DNA from: UBA6614 sp002433235
Lineage (GTDB): Bacteria; Verrucomicrobiota; Verrucomicrobiia; Limisphaerales; UBA1100
NCBI GenBank assembly: GCA_002433235.1
Contig: DJHS01000101.1
Location: 1 to 64,000, forward strand
Reading direction: 5' to 3'
Length of the DNA stretch: 64,000 bases
This document shows positions 35,766 through 44,424 of this stretch, in pieces. Position 1 is the stretch's first letter. Each line of letters opens with the position of its first letter. Made by a program: the position numbers and the translations under genes. Under the pieces are notes generated by a model that saw only the letters and a program-made list of their open reading frames with translations, was not told the DNA's origin and did no database searches.

Positions 35766-37541
35766 ATGGCAGAGCCGCGCAAAAGACTTCGCAGCGAGGA
35801 CTGGTTCAACAATCCGGATGACCCGGCGATGACCGCGATTTACGCGGAACGATATTTAAACTTTGGCCTTACGCTGGAGGAATTGCAATCCGGCCGCCCG
35901 GTGGTCGGAATTGCGCAGACGGGGAGCGATCTTGCCCCCTGCAACCGGATTCACTTGGAGACTGCGGAACGCGTGACTGCAGGCATCCGCGATGCCGGCG
36001 GCATTCCAATGGTCTTTCCGGTGCATCCCATCCAGGAAAGCTGCCGCCGTCCCACGGCCTCGCTGGACCGCAACCTGGCATACTTGGGCCTCGTGGAAAT
36101 TCTTCACGGTTATCCGTTTGACGGTGTGGTGCTCACAACTGCCTGTGACAAGACGACGCCAGCATTGTTGATGGGAGCGGCCACGCTGGACCTGCCTGCC
36201 ATCGTGCTGAGCGGCGGGCCGATGCTTGATGGCTGGCACGAGGGCGAACTGGCGGGTTCGGGTACGATGGTCTGGGAAGGGCGCAAGGCTTGTGCGGAAG
36301 GGCGGATTACCTACGAGCAATTCATGGAACAGGTAGCGGCCTCGACACCCAGCATTGGCCACTGCAACACCATGGGCACGGCACTCTCGATGAACTCATT
36401 GGCCGAGGCACTGGGCATGTCGCTTCCCGGGTGCGCCTCCATTCCGGCCGCATACCGGGAGCGGATGCAAATGGCATATGAGACCGGCCGGCGCAGCGTG
36501 GACTTGGTGAGGGAAGATTTGCGGCCATCGCAAATTATGACCCGGGAGGCATTTGAAAACGCCATCGTGGTGAACACCGCAATCGGCGGATCCACCAATT
36601 GCCCGATCCATCTGAACGCCATTGCGCGCCATATTGGCGTCTCACTGGAACTGGCCGATTGGCAGGCTATCGGCTATGACGTGCCCCTGTTGGTCAACTG
36701 CCAGCCGGCGGGCAAGTATCTTGGGGAGGCCTTCCACCGCGCGGGGGGGGTGCCGGGGGTGATTCGCGAGCTGATTGGAGCCGATCGAATTGATGCCGAT
36801 GTGATGACCGTCAGCGGCTCAACCGTTGGGGAAAATCATGTCGAAACACCGGAGCCAGATCGTGATGTCATTTGTGCCTACAGCAGTCCGTTGCGGGAAA
36901 AGGCGGGTTTTCTCGTTCTCTCAGGAAATCTGTTTGATGCGGCACTCATCAAGACGTGTGTGATCAGTGATGGTTTTCGCGGGCGCTATTTGTCAGAGGC
37001 GGGCGCAGAAAATTGTTTTACGGCGCGCGCGGTGGTGTTTGAGGGGCCGGAGGATTATCACGCTCGCATCGATGACCCGGCGCTGGATATTGATGAACGC
37101 AGTTTGCTGGTGATTCGTGGCTGCGGCCCGGTCGGTTATCCCGGCGCCGCGGAGGTGGTGAACATGCAGCCACCGGCTGCACTCATTCGGGATGGTGTTC
37201 GCACGCTGCCCACGATGGGGGATGGACGCCAGAGCGGCACCTCGGCCAGCCCGAGCATTCTAAATGTATCGCCGGAATCAGCGGCGGGCGGAAACTTGGC
37301 TCTGTTGCAAACAGGCGATAAGATTCGCGTGGACTTGAATTCATGCCGGGTGGACCTGCAGGTATCGGATGGTGAACTGCGAAGGCGTCGCGAGGCGATG
37401 CCTTCGCTGGAACTGAAGCATCAAACGCCTTGGCAGGAAATTTACCGTGCGAATGTCGGGCAGCTTTCCACTGGTGGTTGCCTAGAACTAGCGACACACT
37501 ATCATTGCGTTGCCGACTGCATGGCTCGGCACAATCATTGA
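35766..37541 (+). CDS. IlvD/Edd-family sugar-acid (pentonate-type) dehydratase
   Basis: A 591-residue Fe-S dehydratase. Cluster Cys residues are at 59 (DLAPCNRIH), 127 (TTACDKTTP) and 200 (SIGHCNTMG). The start, LRSEDWFNNPDD with RYLNFGLTLEELQSGRPVVG, is characteristic of the arabinonate/xylonate dehydratase branch and not of the branched-chain enzyme IlvD. Such enzymes dehydrate aldonic acids to 2-keto-3-deoxy acids. SGTSASPSILNVSPESAAGG near the end is the conserved C-terminal block. Exact substrate unknown. The next gene is convergent and separated by a terminator. Confidence 0.87.
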   Translation: MAEPRKRLRSEDWFNNPDDPAMTAIYAERYLNFGLTLEELQSGRPVVGIAQTGSDLAPCNRIHLETAERVTAGIRDAGGIPMVFPVHPIQESCRRPTASLDRNLAYLGLVEILHGYPFDGVVLTTACDKTTPALLMGAATLDLPAIVLSGGPMLDGWHEGELAGSGTMVWEGRKACAEGRITYEQFMEQVAASTPSIGHCNTMGTALSMNSLAEALGMSLPGCASIPAAYRERMQMAYETGRRSVDLVREDLRPSQIMTREAFENAIVVNTAIGGSTNCPIHLNAIARHIGVSLELADWQAIGYDVPLLVNCQPAGKYLGEAFHRAGGVPGVIRELIGADRIDADVMTVSGSTVGENHVETPEPDRDVICAYSSPLREKAGFLVLSGNLFDAALIKTCVISDGFRGRYLSEAGAENCFTARAVVFEGPEDYHARIDDPALDIDERSLLVIRGCGPVGYPGAAEVVNMQPPAALIRDGVRTLPTMGDGRQSGTSASPSILNVSPESAAGGNLALLQTGDKIRVDLNSCRVDLQVSDGELRRRREAMPSLELKHQTPWQEIYRANVGQLSTGGCLELATHYHCVADCMARHNH

Positions 37542-37570
37542 GTGAGCTTGACGAGGGGTTCGAGCCGCAA

Positions 37571-37600
37571 AAAATGGCCCGTTATTTGACGGGCCATTTT
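37571..37600. terminator. Bidirectional rho-independent terminator
   Basis: AAAATGGCCCGT (37571-37582) pairs perfectly with ACGGGCCATTTT (37589-37600) around TATTTG. It stands between the convergent dehydratase and DUF1501 genes, with A and T runs at both ends. Confidence 0.8.
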
Positions 37601-37630
37601 AATCAAGATTGTTGCCGGCTCGCGTCCGGT

Positions 37631-39100
37631 TTAGGCAAACAAGCCGTTGACGGGCTCGGCCTTGACCAGTTCCCGGGGCTGGTTGAGGTGGTTATAGACG
37701 ATCGTATTCGGATGAATACCAAAGCTGTGGTAGATGGTGGCCAACAACTGCGTGGGATGCACCGGGTTTTCATCCGGAGCACTGGCGGTCTTGTCCGATT
37801 TACCGTAAACAAATCCACGCTTGATGCCCGCGCCACCGATGGCTGCGGTGTAGCAGTAGGGCCAGTGATCCCGACTGTCGGCGCCGTTGCCATTGCCGCT
37901 GGTGGAAAGGCCCTTCTGTGGGCTGCGTCCAAATTCGCCGACACAAATGACCATCGTGCTGTCCAGCAAGCCGCGCTCGTCGAGATCCGTAAACAGGCTG
38001 CTCAGGCCCATGTCCAGCATGGGAGCGGCTTGGTCGCGCATGCGCTTGGGCAGGCCCTTGTGGACGTCCCATGAGTGGTTGTCACTGTTGGCGACCTTGG
38101 GCCAGACGATCTCCACAACCCGAGTGCCGGCTTCCACCAAGCGGCGGGCAAGCAAGCAGCTTTGGCCGAAGGTGTTGCGACCGTACATGTCGCGGGTGAC
38201 CGCTTTTTCCTGTGCAAGGTCAAACGCATTGCGGGCGCGGCCGCTTACGATGAGGTTTAGGGCCTGATCGTAGTATTCGTTCAGATTGAACTTGGCAACG
38301 GCTTCGTCCAGCTCGGGCGCGGCTTCATTGATGGCGTCGCGCAGGCGTGCACGTCGGCGGAGGCGCTTGCTGAAAACCTCGGGGCGCATCTTGAGGTCAT
38401 CGATGGAAATCTTGTCCATCTTGCCCATGTCCATGTCGCCGCCGGGTGGGTATAGGTAGTAGGGATCGTACGCTTTGCCGAGGAAGCCGGCGGTGCCACC
38501 CTTGCCGACCACGTTGCTCTCCTGAAGCGGGCGCGGCAGCATTACGAAGGGGAGCATTGGCTCCTCCTGCGGCTTGAGGCGTGTGATATTGGAGCCGAAA
38601 TTCGGGAAATCCTTCGGGCTTGGCGGTTCCAGCTGGCCGGAGGGACTCACCTTGTCGGTGGTGTAACCGGTCATCATCTGGTAAATGGCGGCGGTGTGAT
38701 TGAACAACCCGTTGGGCGTGTAGCTCATCGAGCGGATCATCGTAAACTTGTCATTCACTTGTGCCAGACGGGGCAGCAGCTCGGTGAAGTTCACGCCCGG
38801 GAGCTTGGTCTTGATGGGCTTGAATATGCTGCGAACGTTCTCGGCTGCGCCGGGTTTGGGATCCCACAGATCCAAGTGCGAGGGACCGCCTTGTAGATAG
38901 CAAAGGATGACGCTCTTGGCTTTGCCCCAGCCGGGGCCACCGCCCTTCTTGTTTTCCTCTGCCTTGGCCGCCAGCTCAAACATGCCGCCCAACGACAGGC
39001 CGAGCATGCCTGAACCGCCCACGCGCAACACGTCGCGGCGTGAAACACCAAGGTGGCTGTCACACAAGTCTTTCCCGAGTTCTCCTGGAATTCTGATCAT
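37631..39100 (-). CDS. DUF1501 family secreted protein (sulfatase-like fold)
   Basis: A 489-residue DUF1501 protein with a twin-arginine leader (VSRRDVLRVGGSGMLGLSLG, from residue 19). Family blocks are VILCYLQGGPSHLDLWDPKP, LFNHTAAIYQMMTG, and the C-terminal GEFGRSPQ with DHWPYCYTAAIGGAGI. The fold belongs to the alkaline phosphatase/sulfatase superfamily, but enzymatic activity is not established. In planctomycetes and verrucomicrobia these genes sit next to cytochrome-c/DUF1549/DUF1553 genes, as here with the 5-kb gene 51 bases upstream. The pair is probably one operon. Confidence 0.9.
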   Translation of the reverse strand: MIRIPGELGKDLCDSHLGVSRRDVLRVGGSGMLGLSLGGMFELAAKAEENKKGGGPGWGKAKSVILCYLQGGPSHLDLWDPKPGAAENVRSIFKPIKTKLPGVNFTELLPRLAQVNDKFTMIRSMSYTPNGLFNHTAAIYQMMTGYTTDKVSPSGQLEPPSPKDFPNFGSNITRLKPQEEPMLPFVMLPRPLQESNVVGKGGTAGFLGKAYDPYYLYPPGGDMDMGKMDKISIDDLKMRPEVFSKRLRRRARLRDAINEAAPELDEAVAKFNLNEYYDQALNLIVSGRARNAFDLAQEKAVTRDMYGRNTFGQSCLLARRLVEAGTRVVEIVWPKVANSDNHSWDVHKGLPKRMRDQAAPMLDMGLSSLFTDLDERGLLDSTMVICVGEFGRSPQKGLSTSGNGNGADSRDHWPYCYTAAIGGAGIKRGFVYGKSDKTASAPDENPVHPTQLLATIYHSFGIHPNTIVYNHLNQPRELVKAEPVNGLFA

Positions 39101-39150
39101 GATTGGCTCCTGTTGTTAATATTCTAATGGGTGCTGATAAAAAGTCCAGT

Positions 39151-42100
39151 CTAGTGATTGAATAGAAATGCCGGGTTATTGATGAGAGCCCAAGCAATGT
39201 CCTGCGCGCCGTACAGCCGCTTGTTGGCCAGTTGCCGGGTGCTGAGTTCCACCGCTCGCTTGTAAACGGCCAGTTGCGGGTCCTCGGGCAACGGCTTGGA
39301 GGCGCTGGCGACGATGTCCTGTAACTTCTTGAGCTTGGGATCGACAGGACGCGGTTTGCGGGCGTTGTTCAGCGCGGTTTGCAGACCCTTGAGCCTGCTA
39401 TCCTGCGCCCGGTAATAGTCGCGCAAAACCTTGGTTTGCTTGTCGTCCCTCGTTTCCAGAACCAGCAGGTCATTGATGTTTTTGGGTAGACCGAAGTTCA
39501 AGGGCTTCTTCGCGTTGGTGATGGACCAGCGGAATTTGCCCAGCTGCCAATTGTTGCCACTAAACTCCTGCTTCATCACAAAGGTGAGCAGGATGGGTCC
39601 GTCGTGCTTCGGTGCATCCTTGATTTCAAATGACGCCTGATGGGGCTTGCCCAACTGAGGAGCCACGGCCCAGCCATTATTGCTGTCGGCCAGTTTGCCA
39701 TCGATGGCAGAGGCGACCGGGTAACCCCCTTGACTGAAGTCCGCCTTGGCTGCTTCCAGTTTTAGTTTTTTCTGTTCGCCCGGCTTGTCCTTGGGTGCCC
39801 ACATGAGTTCCAGCTCGGTGAGGACAAAGTTGCCGTCATTGGGCGCGCGGCCGGGGCCATTCTTGGGGAGGCGCTTGTCGGTCAGCGCTTCCAAGCGCAG
39901 ACCGGTCAGGTTTTTTAGCGTGGTTTCCGCGGAGATGGTGAAGGTGTCCTTGCCATTCTTGCCACTGACGAAAATCACGCCGTCCTTTTCCTTGGTCAAG
40001 GTGGCGCCGATCTTGGATTTCAACTCCTTCGCCTCCACCGTGATCCAAGTGGATTTGCCGTCACCCCGTTTCAACCATTCGTTGAAGCGTGTCTCCTCGG
40101 AGGTCTCGTGATCCTTGACGGCCTTTTCAGCGGCGGCGATGGCGGCCTGACGTTTCTTCTCCTCCTCAGTCTCGCGTGCGGCGATGGACTTCTCGTAGTC
40201 CTCCACAGCTTTTTGGGCCTTGGCGATGTCTGCTTGGCGCACTTTCTCCCGGGCCTCGATGTCCGGCTTCAGTTTCTCAGCGTGGGCAGCCTGTTCCGCG
40301 AGTAGCGTCTTGTGTTCCGGCTCAATGGATGCCAGAAGCTTGAGACTGCTTTCAATCTCCTTGTTGCTGGCGTGGCGGTTCAGGATTCGGAGGAACAACT
40401 CATCAATCAGTTTGCGGTCGTCCTTCTCGTTTTCCACCAGCTTGGCAATCGCATTGTTCTTGTCGCTGATGGCGTTATCGACCGTGGGGCCGGTGATGAG
40501 CGCCATCACGGGGCCGAGTTGCAGGTCGCCGCTTCGCTCACATTCACAGGCACTTTCGCGAGGAGGGCGGCCGAGGTTGCCGAGGAAGCCGTCGGCCAGT
40601 TTTACGCCGGAATCAGGGAGGGCGGCAGCGCGTGTGCCGGCGGGCACACCGGGAATCTTGGATTGCGCGCCGGTGGCAAAGTAGATCGCATCAAACAGCA
40701 CCTCCGCCGGAAGACGCCGCGGGATGGCATGGGAATAGTTCCGGGTGTCATCTACGTTCCATTTGTTCGTGTTGATGGACAGCTGGTAGGTTCGGCTTTG
40801 GCAGATGGTTCGGATAATGTGCCTCACATCAAAGTCGTGCACCACAAAGTTGGCCGTCAGCCAATCGAGCAGTTCAGGATTGGTGGGGGGATTGCCGGCG
40901 CGGATATCATCCAGCGGTTCAATGATGCCTATACCAAACAGATAACCCCAGATGCGGTTCACGTAGCTGCGGGCAAAGTACTGGTTGTCGGAACTGGTGA
41001 TCCAGGCCGCCAATTTTTCCCGTCTCGTGGCATCGGCCTTTGGCTCAAACTTGGCGGAGTAAGGGAATTCCGGAGGGGCCACCGCACCTGTCCGTTGATG
41101 CGTCACTTCGCCGTCCGGCTTGTCGTAGACCTCCTCGTACAGCGGCTTTTTGCCCTCCACGGCTGTGCCGCCCACGGTAGACTTGCCGCTGGCAGGGTCG
41201 CGTTTCAGGCCGACTTGGGCGAAGAAGGCCGCCATCTCATAATATTGATCCTGCGTCCAGCGCTCGAAGGGGTGGTCGTGGCATTTGTTGCAGTTAAACC
41301 GCGTGGCCAGCCAGAGGTGCGTGGTGTTCTCCATCGTCTCATCGGGCTTGCGGAGAATCTTGTAGTAACTTGCCGGTGGGTTGGCCTTATTGGAACCCTT
41401 GGCCGTAAGGATTTTGCGCGCGAACTCGTCGTACGGCGTGTTCTCCTTGATCTCATTCCGAATCCAGGCGCGGAACGCTTTGGAACCTTCGGTGCCCAGA
41501 AACTTGCGGTTGACCTGCAGCAAATCGGCCCACTTGTTGGCCCAATGGTCGATAAACTCCTCGCTGCCAATGAGCTTGTCGATCAACTCATTGCGTTTTT
41601 CGCGGGTGTCGCGTTCGTCGGCGATGAATTTCTTGACGGCATCCGCCGAAGGGGGCAACCCCGTGAGATCCAGATAAACGCGCCGGATAAATTCCGTGTC
41701 CGTGCACAGCTCCGAGGGCTTGATCTTCATGCGCTCCCATTTGGCCGCGACCAACCGGTCCAAGCGGCCCCAGTTCTCGGGCTTTTCCCAGACAAATCCG
41801 GTGCGGTCGCCCATGGCCGTGAGGGTGGTGGCGGCGTAAGCACCCTCGTAGCGGGCGAGCACGGGAGCCTCACCACGGCGAAGAGTGGTGAGAAGGCCGC
41901 GTGCATCGTGGTCCGCAACATCCGTGTTGCCGCTCTCGACGACTGCCTCGGCCGTCACGTCGCGCGTGCTGCCATCGGCGTAGGTGGCCACCACGCGGAA
42001 TTGCTGGCGCGAACCGATCTGCTGCACCACGGGGTTCATCGGCGAAAGCGAAATGGATTTCACCTTGGCGGATTTCAGATTCAGCTTCGCGCCATTGGCG

Positions 42101-44214
42101 ATCCAGTTGTGGATGATGCGGTAATATTTGCCGCCGGGCGGAATCACCTGTCCGCCGGTATGTGGTGCACCAGCGGTGGCCTTGAGCAGCATCATGCTGT
42201 CATCCGCAGAGGCTACGTTCACACGGCGCGAAGCCAGCTCATCAGTGAACGCCCGCACGTCGTAAATCGGATCGTACCCGCGCAGCGACAGCTTGAAGCC
42301 GTTCTTACCGTCCTTCGCGCCGTGGCAGGTGCCGGCGTTGCAGCCGGCCTTGGATAGCACGGGCGTCACGTCGCGGACGTAATCGGCCTTAAAATCCGTC
42401 CCCTGCCCACTGACCTTGACCGGTGCCGAGGCGCTTTTGCCAGCCAACGAAACCGTAAGGGTGGTGTTGCCGTTCTTCAACGGTGTGGCCACGCCGTGCA
42501 GCGTGATGGCCGCCATGTCACTCAACTGCAGCTTGGCCAGTCGTGTTACGTCCACCACGTCGCCGGTGGAAAGCTTGGCACTCACGAGCACCTGCGCATA
42601 AGCAATGGGACTGGCCAGCACCACCTCGGCCGGCTCAATGGTCAGTTCCTGTATTGTGGCACCCTTGGGCAATGACTCGGCAGCGGGGAGGTCGGCCTTG
42701 GGCGTGGGCTCCTTCACGTTGCTTTTGGCTACGCCTTCGCCCTCGAGTTTCACCGGCACAAACGCCGTAGTTGCCTTGCCGTCCGCAGTGTTGAGCAAAC
42801 GGATTTTGCCGTCGGACCCGGCAGCGGCCACAGTTTTGCCGTCGGGGCTCACGGCGACGGCATAAATTCCGCTGTCGCCTATGTCCACCTTGGCGACTTC
42901 GTTCACGTGATCGAGATAAAACTTGTCGAGCTTGATAGTCTCGCCAGAGTTGAGGTTGTCCTTGGCGATGAGCTTTTGAATGTCATCGGGAATTTTCTCG
43001 GGCAACATCTCACGGAAAATAACCACCTGACCCTTGCCGTCCAGCCCGCTGCCGGCGGCGAACACACTGCCATCGGTGCTGTAGCGCACGCTGAATACGC
43101 GCCCAGGCATCTCGGGAAACTTGCGGATGAGGTTGGCGTTGTCGCCAATCTTACGGGCGGTTTGGCGGAAGATGCGGAACACCTGCGGCGCGCTGTCCGA
43201 GCCGCCCACGAGGATCTGGTTGCGCTTGGGATGGCGTGCGATGGCGGCCAGACCGCCCTTCAGCGCCTTGGGGGTGATGGAGGTAATGTTGTCGATGAAA
43301 CGTGAAGTTTGGAACACGGTGAGCTTCGCGGTCATGTCACGCCCCACGGAAATGAGGTGCTCACCTTTCACATCGTAAGCGGTGTCGAACACCCAGTCAT
43401 TGTGGGCGCCTTGGAAGAAGACCTGCCGGCCGCTTTTCACCTCGATGGCGCGCACGGTGTTATCCGCGCAACCGAAGGCAAGGTGTTGGCCGTCGGGCGA
43501 CCAGCACGCGCCGTACACGGTGTCAAAGGTGGTCGGGTGCGAAAGCTCGAGCGTTTGCTTGGCCACGTTCCAAATTTGCACCTCGCCCATGCGCGCGGGC
43601 TTACCGCCGGTCACCGCGAGCTGTTTGCCATCCGGTGAAAAACGCACACTCTCGATGCGTTCGGACATGCCGATCAGGCGTGCCACCAGTCCCGAGCCGT
43701 CCGCCTTGTGCAGCAGCACCTCGTGAAAGCCGGCCACCGCGAGCAGCTGGCCGTCCGGTGAAAAGTCCAGCGAAGTGATTACCGGGGGCAGGGTGTAGGT
43801 GGGAGGATTGTCCACGTCATACTTCGCCTTGGCGTTGGCGGGTGTGTCGTCGATGGCGCCGGCGGCGATCCACTTTTGCACCCGTTCAATCTCCGGCTTG
43901 GAAAGCGGCGCCTTGTCCTTGGGCATCTCCGCCTCGCCCTTGGCGTTGGGGGTGATGAGCGCGAGCAGATGGCTCTTGGCGCCGTCCTTCGGCACCACGG
44001 CGGTCTTCTCCGAGTCGCCACCGGCCAACAGGCTGGCAAAATCCGTCATCACATATCCGCCCTTGTCCTTGGCGGGCTGATGACAGCCCTGACAGTGGGC
44101 CTGAAAAATGGGGCGGATATCCTCGTAATAGCTAACGGGTTTCTCAGCCGCCTGAATCGAAGCGGCCAACACCGTCGCAAGTGCCAATCCGATGGTAAAA
44201 TCGCGTGTCAGCAT
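39151..44214 (-). CDS. Giant secreted protein: cytochrome c, WD40, Ig-like, DUF1549 and DUF1553
   Basis: A 1687-residue exported protein. In order: signal peptide (ends near residue 23); planctomycete-type cytochrome c domain with CQGCH near residue 42; WD40 propeller about 130-490 (FSPDGKQLAVTGG, CWSPDGQHLAFGC); bacterial Ig-like domain about 510-620; a second haem-like site C-x4-CH (CNAGTCHG) near 628; another Ig-like domain about 720-810; DUF1549 about 815-1010 with a CNKCH motif near 975; DUF1553 from about 1060; a Glu/Lys/Ala coiled coil about 1295-1380; a discoidin-like stretch about 1385-1570; and the DUF1553 end AWALINNPAFLFNH. Elsewhere these modules are often split among several genes. 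Role unknown; an extracellular redox or polymer-degrading function is usually supposed. ATG at 44214. Confidence 0.9.
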   Translation of the reverse strand: MLTRDFTIGLALATVLAASIQAAEKPVSYYEDIRPIFQAHCQGCHQPAKDKGGYVMTDFASLLAGGDSEKTAVVPKDGAKSHLLALITPNAKGEAEMPKDKAPLSKPEIERVQKWIAAGAIDDTPANAKAKYDVDNPPTYTLPPVITSLDFSPDGQLLAVAGFHEVLLHKADGSGLVARLIGMSERIESVRFSPDGKQLAVTGGKPARMGEVQIWNVAKQTLELSHPTTFDTVYGACWSPDGQHLAFGCADNTVRAIEVKSGRQVFFQGAHNDWVFDTAYDVKGEHLISVGRDMTAKLTVFQTSRFIDNITSITPKALKGGLAAIARHPKRNQILVGGSDSAPQVFRIFRQTARKIGDNANLIRKFPEMPGRVFSVRYSTDGSVFAAGSGLDGKGQVVIFREMLPEKIPDDIQKLIAKDNLNSGETIKLDKFYLDHVNEVAKVDIGDSGIYAVAVSPDGKTVAAAGSDGKIRLLNTADGKATTAFVPVKLEGEGVAKSNVKEPTPKADLPAAESLPKGATIQELTIEPAEVVLASPIAYAQVLVSAKLSTGDVVDVTRLAKLQLSDMAAITLHGVATPLKNGNTTLTVSLAGKSASAPVKVSGQGTDFKADYVRDVTPVLSKAGCNAGTCHGAKDGKNGFKLSLRGYDPIYDVRAFTDELASRRVNVASADDSMMLLKATAGAPHTGGQVIPPGGKYYRIIHNWIANGAKLNLKSAKVKSISLSPMNPVVQQIGSRQQFRVVATYADGSTRDVTAEAVVESGNTDVADHDARGLLTTLRRGEAPVLARYEGAYAATTLTAMGDRTGFVWEKPENWGRLDRLVAAKWERMKIKPSELCTDTEFIRRVYLDLTGLPPSADAVKKFIADERDTREKRNELIDKLIGSEEFIDHWANKWADLLQVNRKFLGTEGSKAFRAWIRNEIKENTPYDEFARKILTAKGSNKANPPASYYKILRKPDETMENTTHLWLATRFNCNKCHDHPFERWTQDQYYEMAAFFAQVGLKRDPASGKSTVGGTAVEGKKPLYEEVYDKPDGEVTHQRTGAVAPPEFPYSAKFEPKADATRREKLAAWITSSDNQYFARSYVNRIWGYLFGIGIIEPLDDIRAGNPPTNPELLDWLTANFVVHDFDVRHIIRTICQSRTYQLSINTNKWNVDDTRNYSHAIPRRLPAEVLFDAIYFATGAQSKIPGVPAGTRAAALPDSGVKLADGFLGNLGRPPRESACECERSGDLQLGPVMALITGPTVDNAISDKNNAIAKLVENEKDDRKLIDELFLRILNRHASNKEIESSLKLLASIEPEHKTLLAEQAAHAEKLKPDIEAREKVRQADIAKAQKAVEDYEKSIAARETEEEKKRQAAIAAAEKAVKDHETSEETRFNEWLKRGDGKSTWITVEAKELKSKIGATLTKEKDGVIFVSGKNGKDTFTISAETTLKNLTGLRLEALTDKRLPKNGPGRAPNDGNFVLTELELMWAPKDKPGEQKKLKLEAAKADFSQGGYPVASAIDGKLADSNNGWAVAPQLGKPHQASFEIKDAPKHDGPILLTFVMKQEFSGNNWQLGKFRWSITNAKKPLNFGLPKNINDLLVLETRDDKQTKVLRDYYRAQDSRLKGLQTALNNARKPRPVDPKLKKLQDIVASASKPLPEDPQLAVYKRAVELSTRQLANKRLYGAQDIAWALINNPAFLFNH

Positions 44215-44424
44215 AAGCAAAAAATCTACCAGTTTTGACGCAACGGGGCAACGCCTATTCAGGTCGCGGACAAGAGGCAGCGGGGTGCATTTGGCGGGTT
44301 GATCCGGATGACTCCCGAGGTCCGCTTGTCAGCAAAAATAGGTTATTTTTCTCCCCGCAACCCTTTACAATGAAAAGGGCGAATGAAATGATGCGGTCCG
44401 GTGGAAAAGAACTGGGACACGCTT

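Noticed and set aside
40312..42357. Long plus-strand open frame (681 codons) opposite the giant haem/WD40 gene
   Set aside because: It lies fully antisense to a gene with clear domains, has no recognisable motif, and is a by-product of high GC and codon bias.
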